DNA of 64,000 nucleotides from Bacillus sp. OK048 (GTDB taxonomy: Bacteria > Bacillota > Bacilli > Bacillales > Cytobacillaceae). Every line of letters starts with the position of its first letter. Positions within the stretch are counted from its first letter, which is position 1. Shown one piece after another: positions 42,304 through 51,033 of the stretch. The notes under the pieces are model-generated. The model was not told where the DNA came from. It was given only the letters and a program-made list of their open reading frames with translations, and did no database searches. Both the position numbers and the translations under genes were made by a program. The DNA lies in assembly GCF_900103525.1 (NCBI RefSeq), contig NZ_FNHN01000018.1, positions 1 to 64,000 on the forward strand. Reading direction: 5' to 3'.

Positions 42304-42486
42304 GTGGCTGAGAAAAAAAGATTTTTACTGCGCGTTGACCAAGAAATCTATGACTCAATTGAGAAATGGGCCGAAGATGAATTCCGCAGTGTAAATGCGC
42401 AGATAGAAATAATTATTAAAAAGGCTTTAAAAGATTCAGGGAGACTAAAAAAATCTAAAAAACCCGGCAGGAAAGATGAGGAATAA
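42304..42486 (+). CDS. Small Arc/ribbon-helix-helix-like protein
   Basis: The 60-residue product (MAEKKRFLLRVDQEIYDSIE, then KWAEDEFRSVNAQIEIIIKK) looks like a short Arc-type ribbon-helix-helix protein with a basic tail. The GTG start lies 13 bp after the SPFH stop. Similar small partners are found beside SPFH genes in Bacillaceae, as I recall. A role in DNA binding or as a peptide partner is inferred. Confidence 0.65.
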   Translation: MAEKKRFLLRVDQEIYDSIEKWAEDEFRSVNAQIEIIIKKALKDSGRLKKSKKPGRKDEE

Positions 42487-42642
42487 TTTTTACCAAGCAG
42501 TTATTTTGTTAGGTGATAGAAAATTGAAAAAAACTACGCGTTTCCTGTCGACAAGTGAAGAAACTGACCGCATCAAGCTCATCTTTTGTCGTTGTATGCG
42601 CTTACCTAGGGAATAATTCTACTTGCTTCTTCAATATTTCCC

Positions 42643-42680
42643 AAAAAGAGATGTTAGATATTTTCCTAGCATCTCTTTTT
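42643..42680. terminator. Terminator of csgA
   Basis: AAAAAGAGATG-TTAG pairs with CTAG-CATCTCTTTTT around ATATTTTC. T-runs on both strands make it usable in both directions. Confidence 0.85.
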
Positions 42681-42693
42681 TATTTTCTCTTTT

Positions 42694-42945
42694 CTAGTAT
42701 AGCAGTTCGAATACTTCATTTAATTCATGTGCTCTTTTTTCATCTTGTTCTTCTTTAGCATAATTAATTTCATTAGGGAGAATTTTATTCAAAAAGTTGA
42801 TCTCTTTCTGGTTTAAATGCCGGACAAAGTCACCCTCTGACGTAAAATTTCCTTCCGATAACTTGTGATATATTTGCCTGCCCTCATTATGCCCGTCATT
42901 GTAATTTGATAAGATTTCACGTAAGTATCCCAATGTTTTATCCAT
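42694..42945 (-). CDS. csgA: Sigma-G-dependent sporulation protein CsgA
   Basis: The 83-residue protein matches the B. subtilis CsgA pattern (MD-TLGYLRE-LSN at the start, FLN-xL-xEI-YA-xEQD-KRA-ELNEV-ELL at the end) and its length of 82. CsgA is made in the forespore late in sporulation; its molecular role is not established. ATG after GAAAGGTGGG on the minus strand. Confidence 0.85.
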   Translation of the reverse strand: MDKTLGYLREILSNYNDGHNEGRQIYHKLSEGNFTSEGDFVRHLNQKEINFLNKILPNEINYAKEEQDEKRAHELNEVFELLY

Positions 42946-43094
42946 GTATTTAACCCACCTTTCATTTTTTTATCATTTGAAGAAATATTATTTCTATACC
43001 TTCATGATAAAAGGGACTCACTTTTTTAATATTGAGCAGAATATAGAAGAAGTAATTTATAAAGCGAAGAATTAATCACAAAAAGGAGGGCTGC

Positions 43095-43586
43095 TTGATC
43101 AACCATATGGTGAAGGTTTTACCTAATTTTTTTACCATTGGAAATTTATTAGCTGGAGTTTTTTCTATTACTTTCAATATGAATGGATATATGCAAATGG
43201 CGTCGATGTTTATTTTCTTATCGGTGATATTTGATTTGTTTGATGGTCGACTGGCGAGGAAGTTGAAGGTGAACAGTGAATTTGGAGTTGAACTTGATTC
43301 ATTAGCAGACATCGTCAGTCTTGGTGTTGCCCCAGCCCTTCTATTTTACTCATTAGAACCTCCATCACTCCTAACAACCTTCGCATTTATGTTATTTCCG
43401 ACAACAGGTGCGTTGCGGTTGGCGAAATTTAATGTCAAACCAACTAGAGGCTTTTATATGGGACTGCCGATCACAGCTGCGGGGCTAATAATGGCTTGTA
43501 TGACGATATTTCTGTATAGCAATGCTTTGATTACCATATTATTGTCGATTCTAATGGTAAGCCCCATTCGAATAAAGAAGCTATAA
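43095..43586 (+). CDS. pssA: CDP-diacylglycerol-serine O-phosphatidyltransferase
   Basis: The 163-residue membrane protein carries the CDP-alcohol phosphotransferase motif DGRLARKLKVNSEFGVELD with ADIVS, i.e. DG-x2-AR-x8-G-x3-D-x3-D. Length is near B. subtilis PssA (177). It makes phosphatidylserine, precursor of phosphatidylethanolamine. TTG start 5 bp after AAAGGAGG; the ATG at 43107 is less well placed. No psd decarboxylase gene follows here. Confidence 0.85.
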   Translation: MINHMVKVLPNFFTIGNLLAGVFSITFNMNGYMQMASMFIFLSVIFDLFDGRLARKLKVNSEFGVELDSLADIVSLGVAPALLFYSLEPPSLLTTFAFMLFPTTGALRLAKFNVKPTRGFYMGLPITAAGLIMACMTIFLYSNALITILLSILMVSPIRIKKL

Positions 43587-43738
43587 AAATGAATGGGTAC
43601 TTATTGATTCTGATTTTGTAAACTAATTACTATTTACCTGATGTTTCCCAAACATATTCTTCGCTTATATGTAAAGATTAAGCTAATGGAAGGGTTGATT
43701 TCCCTTGCCATTTCATGTTAGATGAAGGAGCGCTTTGG

Positions 43739-44008
43739 ATGAATAATAGGATGAATCCGTTATACAATCTGTTTGGTAAGAAACGAAAGAGTAGAGGAAC
43801 CATGTGGGCATCTATTCTTGGACTTGGAATAAGTGCCGCCGTTTTCGGAATAACAAGAGGAAAGCGAAAATATAATACACAACCGTTTCAAAATCTACTC
43901 CATAGCTTCAAACCCATGACTAACGTAAATCAAATGAATAACGTAGCACTTACAGAGTTTTCTGAAGAGCTATTGGCGAGCGCATTAGAAAATGATAAAA
44001 AACACTAA
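43739..44008 (+). CDS. Small protein with one membrane segment (DUF3918-like)
   Basis: The 89-residue protein has a basic N-terminus (KKRKSRGT), one hydrophobic helix (MWASILGLGISAAVFGI), then RGKRK and a hydrophilic tail. The pattern recalls small DUF3918 proteins of Bacillus, but I hold that loosely. ATG after GAAGGAGC. Confidence 0.55.
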   Translation: MNNRMNPLYNLFGKKRKSRGTMWASILGLGISAAVFGITRGKRKYNTQPFQNLLHSFKPMTNVNQMNNVALTEFSEELLASALENDKKH

Positions 44009-44040
44009 AGAAAGTCCGCATTTTTAAATGCGGACTTTCT
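44009..44040. terminator. Bidirectional terminator
   Basis: AGAAAGTCCGCATTT and AAATGCGGACTTTCT form a perfect 15-bp stem with a 2-nt spacer, between two convergent genes. Confidence 0.85.
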
Positions 44041-44921
44041 CATAATGGTGGGAAGGGGACTTTCTTAGGCTGATATTCAATGACATCGGAAGAAAAAAGC
44101 TTAATGACCAAGAGATTTCCCATTGTTCTAGCTTGGATGATGATCGGTTGATTATAGATATTTTTAAATTCAAAGTCGGGTCCATACCAGCTTACGGTTG
44201 CATCACGTCCTGGTGGAATATACGATACATGTCTGCTGTGGGAAAAACGCTGGACAATTTTTAGTCCGGCACTATCGACGGCATTGAACAAGGTTGATGA
44301 AACCTGACAAATACCACCGCCAATGTCTTCAGCATATTCTCCCCTCACAATCACTTTTGCCTTTTCATAACCCTTTTCGACCGTTCTCTTACCCACTACA
44401 CGATTAAAAGAAAATGTTTCTCCAGGAAAGACGACATGATTATTGATCGCTTTCACTGCCAATTCAATATTGGTAGAGCGGTTATTGTTTCTAGGATTGA
44501 AAGAAGTTATGTAGCGGCCAATTCGAACGCTGCGAATATCGGATAGTAATTCACTATCTATTTTAGGATATACCGGGTAAATGGGAATTTCTATAGTAGC
44601 ATATCTATTTTCAAAAAAATAGGAATAGAATCTCTCGGTAAATCCCTGACGATTAAACCTTAGTCCGACTTGCTCGGGAATAATATTCTCATACTGATCC
44701 AATTTTGCATCGATGGGTTCTACTGAAAACTGTTTATCGAATCGGTCTAACAGACGATCATATTTTTTGGTATCCAAGATTATATAGTTTGGGTCACCGA
44801 TAGAATATTCATCTTTATTGATAATGGAAATAGGTTTTCCTTCCTTTGTAATTTCCACGCCGGGATGAGGGATTGCTTGGTGAATCAAAAATAATCCAGT
44901 AAATAACCATGTTAAAGACAT
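44040..44921 (-). CDS. VanW-family protein (YoaR-like)
   Basis: The 293-residue protein has an N-terminal hydrophobic anchor or signal (LTWLFTGLFLIHQA) and a C-terminal VanW domain (about 135-285: FNPRNNNRSTNIELAVKAIN, GETFSFN, EDIGGGICQVSSTLFNAV, PGRDATVSWYGPDFEF). VanW proteins are found beside some vancomycin-resistance and cell-wall genes, but their activity is unknown. No van genes are near. Length resembles B. subtilis YoaR. Confidence 0.83.
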   Translation of the reverse strand: MSLTWLFTGLFLIHQAIPHPGVEITKEGKPISIINKDEYSIGDPNYIILDTKKYDRLLDRFDKQFSVEPIDAKLDQYENIIPEQVGLRFNRQGFTERFYSYFFENRYATIEIPIYPVYPKIDSELLSDIRSVRIGRYITSFNPRNNNRSTNIELAVKAINNHVVFPGETFSFNRVVGKRTVEKGYEKAKVIVRGEYAEDIGGGICQVSSTLFNAVDSAGLKIVQRFSHSRHVSYIPPGRDATVSWYGPDFEFKNIYNQPIIIQARTMGNLLVIKLFSSDVIEYQPKKVPFPPL

Positions 44922-45156
44922 AACCTACAAACCTCCTCACAATAATTTGAGGCAAACTCTGTTTTTTTATGTAAAAGGAGGTTAATTTATTAATCCATTA
45001 ACAATTAATTAGAAGGAGTGTAACTGTGGAAAATATGTATCCTTCTTTATTTAGCTTTTATTGTTAAAAGGGGAGAATAATAGTATATAATCAAGTAATA
45101 ACACGAATTAAGCAAAGTGCTAGCAGTATGCTATACAAAAGATAGGAGTGTCCCTT

Positions 45157-45351
45157 TTGGCTGAAAATGGAAGGATTCAATTAAATGTAAGGATTACAAA
45201 AGACACATCAGATAAACTAGACGAGATTGTTGAGTACTATCAAGAAAACCTTAAATTAGGTCGGGTATATAAAGGTGATGTTCTTACCGATATTATCGAA
45301 AAATCATTTGAAGTAATGAATAAACAAAAAAGGGGAATAAAGAGATATTAA
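45157..45351 (+). CDS. Small ribbon-helix-helix-like protein
   Basis: The 64-residue protein starts LAENGRIQLNVRITKDTSDK and continues LDEIVEYYQENLKLGRVYKG. The opening beta strand (QLNVRIT) followed by two helices fits a ribbon-helix-helix DNA-binding protein. The TTG at 45157 is preferred: the GTG at 45148 is inside AGGAGTG. Target unknown. Confidence 0.6.
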   Translation: MAENGRIQLNVRITKDTSDKLDEIVEYYQENLKLGRVYKGDVLTDIIEKSFEVMNKQKRGIKRY

Positions 45352-45535
45352 TATTTTTCTGTCTAGCATTCATTCATAATATGTAGAAATAAAATTTGAA
45401 TTGCTAAAGATGGAGTATTAACAAACTATGAACAAACTATTAAATCCTCGGGAAGATTTCGCGATATAGTTGATATGTAAGAAAAATGTTATAAACTGGA
45501 GAAAAGGTGAGTTTTTGCTAGGAGATGAATGAACA

Positions 45536-46237
45536 TTGAAAATACTCGTGATCGAGGATAATACAAGTGTATGTTCGATGATTGAAATGTTTTTTGCCAA
45601 GGAAGGAATTAAAGGGACCTTTGTAAATGACGGACTGGAAGGGTATAACACCTTCAAATCAGGAACGTGGGACGCTTTGATTGTCGATTGGATGCTCCCT
45701 GGAATGGATGGAGTAAGTATTTGCCGGAAAATCAGAGAAGAGAAATACACCGTTCCGATTATCATGTTGACGGCGAAGGATACAGAATCAGACCAAGTTC
45801 TTGGCTTAGAGATGGGAGCAGATGACTATGTGACAAAGCCATTTAGCCCGCTTACCCTGATGGCGAGAATTAAAGCGGTCACACGCAGGTATCAAACACA
45901 AGTTCATAATCAGCACGATGATTACCTGCAGACCGAACATTTTAAAATAAGTAAAAATACTCGAGAAGTCCTTGTGGATGGAACTTCTGTTACAAACCTT
46001 ACGCCGAAAGAGTTTGACCTTTTATATTATATGGTTGAACATCCTCGGCAGGTATTTTCTAGAGAACAACTGCTTGAGCGGGTTTGGGGCTATCAATTCT
46101 ATGGTGATGAACGAACCGTAGACGTTCACATTAAGCGACTGCGAAAAAAGGTAGAAACCACTGCACAGCCATTCTTCCACACTGTATGGGGAGTAGGTTA
46201 TAAGTTTGATGAGTCGGCTCAGACAGATAAGAATTAA
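45536..46237 (+). CDS. OmpR-family response regulator
   Basis: The 233-residue protein has a receiver domain (about 1-118; phosphoacceptor Asp in ALIVDWMLPGMDG, Lys in VTKPFSP) and an OmpR-type winged helix (about 135-230; LTPKEFDLLYYMVEHP, RTVDVHIKRLRKKV). TTG start. The sensor kinase overlaps its 3' end by 29 bp, so they form a pair. With htrA and a PrsA-like foldase downstream, it probably answers envelope or secretion stress as CssR does, though the sequence does not look like a direct CssR orthologue. Confidence 0.87.
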   Translation: MKILVIEDNTSVCSMIEMFFAKEGIKGTFVNDGLEGYNTFKSGTWDALIVDWMLPGMDGVSICRKIREEKYTVPIIMLTAKDTESDQVLGLEMGADDYVTKPFSPLTLMARIKAVTRRYQTQVHNQHDDYLQTEHFKISKNTREVLVDGTSVTNLTPKEFDLLYYMVEHPRQVFSREQLLERVWGYQFYGDERTVDVHIKRLRKKVETTAQPFFHTVWGVGYKFDESAQTDKN

Positions 46238-47627
46238 CTATATTTTTCAACAATTTATCAGCCATATTAGTATCATCATTGTCGCTTTTCTCGTCTTAAG
46301 TCTTTTGTTTGCCCATTATGTCGGGAATTTAGTGTATGAGAATAAAGCAGACGAATTGATTTCCTATGGAAAAGTGATCATTTCAGATATTGACCGTAAT
46401 CCACATCTCACGGATCAAATTATCAATCAATATAATAATGTATTACGATCAAGAAAAATTAGCTTTAGTATGTTTGATCAAGAGGCTAATCTTTATACGG
46501 TTGGAAGAGGTGGACCGGCTATCGAGTTAAACCCAGCCGAGTGGGAAAAAATTAAAAACGGGAAAACGATTATCGTCCAAAGTGATTATAAACGATTTGA
46601 CCAGGGGGTTACCTTTGTTGTCTTGCCTTATGTAGACCACGGTAACTTTATTGGAGGAATCTTGTTAACCTCGCCTATCAGTGGTTCAAGTGACATGATC
46701 CGTCAGGTGAATCAATTTTTAATCTATACAATTCTGATTGCACTCGGTGTCTCATTTTTCCTTAGCTGGCTTCTATCAAAAATTCATGTTAACCGGATAA
46801 AGCGGCTCCGTGAAGCAACATCATTAGTTTCAGCGGGAGATTACCATGTACATGTGCCGTCGTCAAATTTTGACGAAATCGGCGAATTGGCCAATGATTT
46901 CAACCATATGGTAAAAAAACTAAATTACTCGATGGAAGAAATTGAAAGCTTAGAAAATCGCAGACGGCAATTCATGGCGGATGTTTCTCATGAAATGCGG
47001 ACACCTTTAACGACAATAAGTGGAGTAATCGAGGGTTTAAAAAATGACATGATTCCTGAGGAAGATAAGGAACGAGGAATCAATTTAGTGAGTCAGGAAG
47101 CAAAAAGGTTAATTCGACTTGTAAATGAAAACCTAGATTATGAAAAAATAAGGTCGAATCAAATTCAATTATATCGAGAAGATATCCAGCTTTTAGAAGT
47201 GTTAGAAATTATTCAGGAGCAATTGGCTGCACAAGCAGAGGAGAAAAATGTTCAAATCTATGTGGAGGCTGCTGAAGACGTGATGGTCAATGCGGATTAT
47301 GACCGCCTTGTTCAAATTCTCATTAATATCACAAAGAATAGTATTCAATTTACTTCAGATGGGACGATTTGGATCCGGGGAAAAAGCGGAAAAAATGAGA
47401 CCATCATTGAAGTAGAAGATACTGGCATTGGCATCGATCCGAGCGAAGTTGAAAACATCTGGCGCCGCTTTTACAAAGCAGAAATCTCGAGGACTAGTAA
47501 TCCATATGGGGCTTTTGGACTAGGGTTATCGATTGTAAAGCAGCTCGTCCTTCTTCATAACGGAGAGATTGATGTACAAAGTGAAAAAGGAAAAGGAACT
47601 AAATTCACCATAAGATTAAAACACTAA
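46209..47627 (+). CDS. Sensor histidine kinase of the envelope-stress-type two-component system
   Basis: The 472-residue kinase has two membrane helices (about 14-36 and 168-190) enclosing an extracytoplasmic sensor domain, then HAMP (about 192-245). The DHp domain carries the phosphorylated His in ADVSHEMRTPLTTI. The ATPase has N box NITKNSIQF, G1 VEDTGIGID and G2 GLGLSIVKQL. The ATG at 46209 lies inside the regulator gene. A terminator follows before htrA. The stimulus is inferred from neighbours only. Confidence 0.87.
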   Translation: MSRLRQIRINYIFQQFISHISIIIVAFLVLSLLFAHYVGNLVYENKADELISYGKVIISDIDRNPHLTDQIINQYNNVLRSRKISFSMFDQEANLYTVGRGGPAIELNPAEWEKIKNGKTIIVQSDYKRFDQGVTFVVLPYVDHGNFIGGILLTSPISGSSDMIRQVNQFLIYTILIALGVSFFLSWLLSKIHVNRIKRLREATSLVSAGDYHVHVPSSNFDEIGELANDFNHMVKKLNYSMEEIESLENRRRQFMADVSHEMRTPLTTISGVIEGLKNDMIPEEDKERGINLVSQEAKRLIRLVNENLDYEKIRSNQIQLYREDIQLLEVLEIIQEQLAAQAEEKNVQIYVEAAEDVMVNADYDRLVQILINITKNSIQFTSDGTIWIRGKSGKNETIIEVEDTGIGIDPSEVENIWRRFYKAEISRTSNPYGAFGLGLSIVKQLVLLHNGEIDVQSEKGKGTKFTIRLKH

Positions 47628-47646
47628 GCAGCAGAGATCTGATATG

Positions 47647-47692
47647 CCCCGTAAAAGTTAGACACCAATCTAGCATTTACGGGGTGTTTTTT
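47647..47692 (+). terminator. Terminator after the two-component genes
   Basis: CCCCGTAAA (47647-47655) pairs with TTTACGGGG (47676-47684) around a 20-nt loop, followed by TGTTTTTT. Confidence 0.8.
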
Positions 47693-47817
47693 ATCATATT
47701 TTTCTTAAATATTTCCATTTCCTGATATAGTTTGTTAACAGTTTTTTCATATTTATTGGCTAAAGTATAGATATAAGAATAAATTACACAATTTTAGTGT
47801 AAAGGAGTAGAAAGAGT

Positions 47818-49371
47818 ATGAATTACAAAGATGAATTCGAACATGAGAATGAGAATACCAGCCCAAATCCTTTTGAAGAAGGTTCAAATGAAAAGCTGGA
47901 AGGGTCCAATATCCACGCCACTGAATCAGAACCATCATACGTTGATGACATCGAACCACAAGAATCAATTGTTCATGATAAGAAACCGGAAGAATCAATC
48001 GTCCATGACGACATGCCAGAAGAATCAAACATCCATGATAGCAATCCAGAAGGATCTGAAACTACAACCAAACATGATGAAGAAATCGAGCGGGAATCGA
48101 TTGTTACTTCAAGTGAACCAGGGCCTGAAAGTAAGGAGGTAGAGGCAACGGATGAATCGCTACCAATTACCAATCGTGTAGAGCTAAAAAACAGTTCAAA
48201 GAAAAAGAAGAAAAAGGTAAAAGGTTTTGTCTCGATGGTAGCAGCAGGGGTAGTGGGCTCTGTATTGACGCTGACAGTTCTACCCTTTACAAACTATATG
48301 GATCATTTCAGTAATGCTGAAAGTCAGTCAAACGGAATATCTCTGCAAAATACAAACCCAGAGGCAAATACAGTAACAGCACAGCCAACTTCTGCAAAAT
48401 CATCATCATCGATTGCGGACACCGTGGAGCAACTGTCAAAAACAATTGTAGGGATTGTTAATTACCAGCAGCAGCAAAACCGTGGTTTTTACGGAAGTAA
48501 TTCTTCTCAAAATGTTGAACGGGGTACTGGATCAGGGGTTATTTTTCAAAAAAATAAAGACATTGCCTATATTGTTACCAATAACCATGTGGTAGAGGGA
48601 GCGACAAAACTAGAGGTTTCATTATATAACGGTGAAAAGGTAAGTGCTGAAATTGTGGGTACAGACGCTTTAACCGATTTGGCCGTCATAAAAATTGATA
48701 GTCAACACGTTGAGGCGACTGCTCAGTTTGGTGATTCCGCAACGATTAGACCTGGGGATGAAGTGTATGCCATTGGGAACCCACTTGGACTTAATTTTTC
48801 AAGAACGGTTACCCAAGGAATCATTAGTGCGGTCAATAGGAGTATTGCCGTTTCTACTTCAGCGGGAAAATGGGAAACAAACGTTATTCAAACCGATGCC
48901 GCCATCAACCCTGGAAATAGTGGTGGTGCTTTAATTAACCCTGAAGGATTAGTTATTGGTATTAACAGCTTGAAAATTTCCGAGAGCGGAGTGGAGGGGC
49001 TAGGTTTTGCGATCCCAAGTAATGACCTTATTCCCATTGTGAATGAGTTGATTGACAAAGGAAAAGTTGAGCGGCCATATCTTGGCGTCGGACTTGCTGA
49101 TTTAGCGGAAGTGCCGAAATTGTATTGGGGGAACCTTCCTGAAAATGTGAAAGATGGGGTCATGATTACAGCGGTTGAACCCAATTCAGCCGCAGCTAAC
49201 GGAGGAATTGAAGCGCAGGATGTGATTGTTTCTATGAATGGCACGAAAATCGCCAACTCCTCAGAGTTAAGAAAATACTTATACGCTGATGTGAAAAACG
49301 GCGATGAAATTAAATTTGAAGTTTATCGAGACGGGAAGCTTATTACGGTAAACGTCAAGCTGGCGAAATAA
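47818..49371 (+). CDS. HtrA/DegP-like membrane-anchored serine protease
   Basis: The 517-residue protein has an acidic cytoplasmic N-terminus (1-130) with a 10-residue repeat, PEESIVHDxx, three to four times at 47-80. A basic patch (SSKKKKKKVK) and one membrane helix (about 139-160) follow. The trypsin-like domain shows His in VTNNHVVEGA, Asp in TDLAVIKID and Ser in NPGNSGGAL, and a C-terminal PDZ domain (about 420-510) ends the protein. HtrA proteases degrade misfolded secreted proteins. The foldase gene follows 21 bp on. AAAGGAG precedes the ATG. Confidence 0.9.
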   Translation: MNYKDEFEHENENTSPNPFEEGSNEKLEGSNIHATESEPSYVDDIEPQESIVHDKKPEESIVHDDMPEESNIHDSNPEGSETTTKHDEEIERESIVTSSEPGPESKEVEATDESLPITNRVELKNSSKKKKKKVKGFVSMVAAGVVGSVLTLTVLPFTNYMDHFSNAESQSNGISLQNTNPEANTVTAQPTSAKSSSSIADTVEQLSKTIVGIVNYQQQQNRGFYGSNSSQNVERGTGSGVIFQKNKDIAYIVTNNHVVEGATKLEVSLYNGEKVSAEIVGTDALTDLAVIKIDSQHVEATAQFGDSATIRPGDEVYAIGNPLGLNFSRTVTQGIISAVNRSIAVSTSAGKWETNVIQTDAAINPGNSGGALINPEGLVIGINSLKISESGVEGLGFAIPSNDLIPIVNELIDKGKVERPYLGVGLADLAEVPKLYWGNLPENVKDGVMITAVEPNSAAANGGIEAQDVIVSMNGTKIANSSELRKYLYADVKNGDEIKFEVYRDGKLITVNVKLAK

Positions 49372-49392
49372 TCTAAGGGAGTATTCAAACAA

Positions 49393-50286
49393 ATGGCTTT
49401 TATTAATGAAAATAAGAAATTGGTTTCAATTATCGTAGTACTAATCCTCGCAATCGGAGTGTTTCTAAGCTTGGCATTAACAAACGACAAAGCAATTGCA
49501 AAAATAAACGGCGAAGCCATTAGTAAAGATGAGCTATACGAAAAAATGGTAAAACAGTATGGTCCAGACACAGTTGAACAAATCATTGCAGAAAAAATTG
49601 TTGCTTTAGAAGCAAAAAAGCAAAAAATTATCATTTCAGATGCAGAGTTAAATGGTGAAGTGGATAAATTAAAAACATCTTACGGTGGTGAAGAAGTTTT
49701 TACCCAGATGCTTAAAGCAAATAATACTTCGCTGGATGATCTTAAGGCGGATCTGAAAAATTATTTAACATTACGAAAACTACTTGAACCACAAATCAAG
49801 ATTACCGATGAAGAATTAAAGGCATATTTTGATCAAAATAAAGATTTATTTGGTGAAGTTGAACAAGTAAAAGCAAGCCACATTCTTGTCGAAGATGAAG
49901 CCATTGCAAAAGATATCAAACAAAAGTTAACCGATGGAGCCGATTTCGCAGAATTAGCCAAGGAATATTCAACGGATGTGGGTTCTAAGGAAAATGGCGG
50001 TCAGCTTGGTTTTTTTCCAAAAGGAACAATGGTTACAGAATTTGAGGATGTAGCCTTTACATTACCAATGAATCAAATTAGTGACCTAGTAAAGTCTGAT
50101 TATGGGTATCATATTATTAAAGTGGAAGAAAAAAAGGAAGCGAAAGAAGCAAATTTTGATGACAGTAAAGCGGATATTAAAGAAACTTTGATGAATCAAA
50201 AAATGCAATCAGAATATTCCATTTGGCTGGAAGGAAAGAAAAAGGATTATGATATTGAAAATTCCCTTGCAAGTATAGTCGGATAA
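49393..50286 (+). CDS. PrsA-like parvulin foldase, membrane-anchored
   Basis: The 297-residue protein has an N-terminal signal-anchor helix (about 9-29), a SurA/PrsA-like helical chaperone part, and a parvulin PPIase domain (about 157-250: VKASHILVEDEAIAKDIK, GGQLGFFPKGTMVTEFEDVAF, SDYGYHIIKVEE). Unlike true PrsA there is no lipobox Cys after the helix (LSLALTNDKA), so it is held by a transmembrane segment. It would help secreted proteins fold, complementing the HtrA protease encoded just upstream. Confidence 0.83.
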   Translation: MAFINENKKLVSIIVVLILAIGVFLSLALTNDKAIAKINGEAISKDELYEKMVKQYGPDTVEQIIAEKIVALEAKKQKIIISDAELNGEVDKLKTSYGGEEVFTQMLKANNTSLDDLKADLKNYLTLRKLLEPQIKITDEELKAYFDQNKDLFGEVEQVKASHILVEDEAIAKDIKQKLTDGADFAELAKEYSTDVGSKENGGQLGFFPKGTMVTEFEDVAFTLPMNQISDLVKSDYGYHIIKVEEKKEAKEANFDDSKADIKETLMNQKMQSEYSIWLEGKKKDYDIENSLASIVG

Positions 50287-50308
50287 TTCTTGGGTAGAGG
50301 TGAAAGTG

Positions 50309-50722
50309 GTGAATCAGGTCGGAAGATATGCAGCAAGTGATGAAGTGGATGATGTCGAACTGATGAAAATGGTCATGGAATTACCTGAAAAAGACAAAAT
50401 GGTCATGTGGTCACAAGGATATATTGATTTGGTTATTGAAAAATTGCCAGAGTACGCCCGCGACATTTTGGAGAACCGAATGCAAAAATGGGAGGATACG
50501 AAGTCCTTCTATCAAGATCAAATTGAGGATATACTCAATGATGATGAATTTAAAAAACAGGCAAAGGGCGAACGGAAGCAGTTCGCCCTATTTGTTATGG
50601 AGCATTATCGAGATCTGCAGTCCTTATTGTTTGCAGCCTATGACGGAAAAATAACGGAAGAGGATGTTCGGAAATTTGTCTACCGGAGAAGGTTTGGCGG
50701 GAGGAAGAAGTATCTTCATTAA
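50309..50722 (+). CDS. Protein of unknown function in the htrA operon
   Basis: The 137-residue soluble, helical, charged protein (VNQVGRYAASDEVDDVELMK, later QSLLFAAYDGKITEEDVRKF, ending RRRFGGRKKYLH) belongs to no family I recognise. GTG at 50309 suits AGAGGTG best; GTGs at 50300 and 50306 are alternatives. It lies 22 bp after the foldase gene and is likely cotranscribed. Confidence 0.65.
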   Translation: MNQVGRYAASDEVDDVELMKMVMELPEKDKMVMWSQGYIDLVIEKLPEYARDILENRMQKWEDTKSFYQDQIEDILNDDEFKKQAKGERKQFALFVMEHYRDLQSLLFAAYDGKITEEDVRKFVYRRRFGGRKKYLH

Positions 50723-50828
50723 TTTATTGTAAGGTAAAAGTTAAAACCTTTCGATTTGTCAGAAAAATAGGCTTGCAATGGTGGCTTGTAATTATTACAA
50801 TAGAAGTATCTTGAGTTGAAACGGAGGT

Positions 50829-50984
50829 GTAAAGAGATGGTTCGTTCTATTTTTGTACGTGTACAGTTGCTTGAAGCGCTATATTTGTGCCGTGCAATTT
50901 TTCATGATGTAGTTTTCCAAGGGGGGAGTCTGCCCTTTTTTCAAAACTGCAAATTGAAAATAGAACGATAACACATCTCTTTAC
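50829..50984 (+). promoter_or_regulatory. Long-range stem enclosing the ABC-F leader peptide (attenuator)
   Basis: GTAAAGAGATG (50829-50839) pairs with CATCTCTTTAC (50974-50984), and TCGTTCTATTTT (50842-50853) with AAAATAGAACGA (50957-50968): 23 perfect pairs interrupted by one small internal loop. The 5' arm covers the leader start codon and the bases after its ribosome binding site; the 3' arm covers the leader stop. TCTCTT in the 3' arm can alternatively pair with AAGAGG at the foot of the downstream terminator. This is the layout of ribosome-controlled attenuation. Confidence 0.7.
50837..50971 (+). CDS. Leader peptide upstream of the ABC-F gene (44 residues)
   Basis: ATG at 50837 follows ACGGAGGTG at good spacing and opens 44 codons ending TAA at 50971. 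The product begins MVRSIFVRVQLLEALYLCRA and ends NCKLKIER. It is enclosed by a 23-bp stem and followed by a terminator before the ABC-F gene. A drug-stalled ribosome here would disrupt the stem and alter termination. Known ABC-F and erm genes use such leaders. The peptide itself matches none I know. Confidence 0.6.
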   Translation: MVRSIFVRVQLLEALYLCRAIFHDVVFQGGSLPFFQNCKLKIER

Positions 50985-51003
50985 CCATGATAAAAATAGG
51001 TTA

Positions 51004-51033
51004 GAAGAGGGTGCATTTTTAGCACTCTTTTTT
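51004..51033 (+). terminator. Terminator between leader peptide and ABC-F gene
   Basis: AGAGGGTGC pairs with GCACTCTTT (two G-T pairs) around ATTTTTA, followed by TTTTTT. It lies 90 bp before the ABC-F ATG, as expected for a transcription attenuator. Confidence 0.8.

Noticed and set aside
42524..42616. 30-codon frame with TTG start after AGGTGAT, between the SPFH operon and csgA
   Set aside because: The start site is plausible but the product (MKKTTRFLSTSEETDRIKLI then FCRCMRLPRE) resembles nothing and has no independent support; conservation would be needed.
45536..47627. Naming the two-component pair cssRS
   Set aside because: Context with htrA is suggestive, but receiver and output sequences do not read like B. 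subtilis CssR and the gene order differs.
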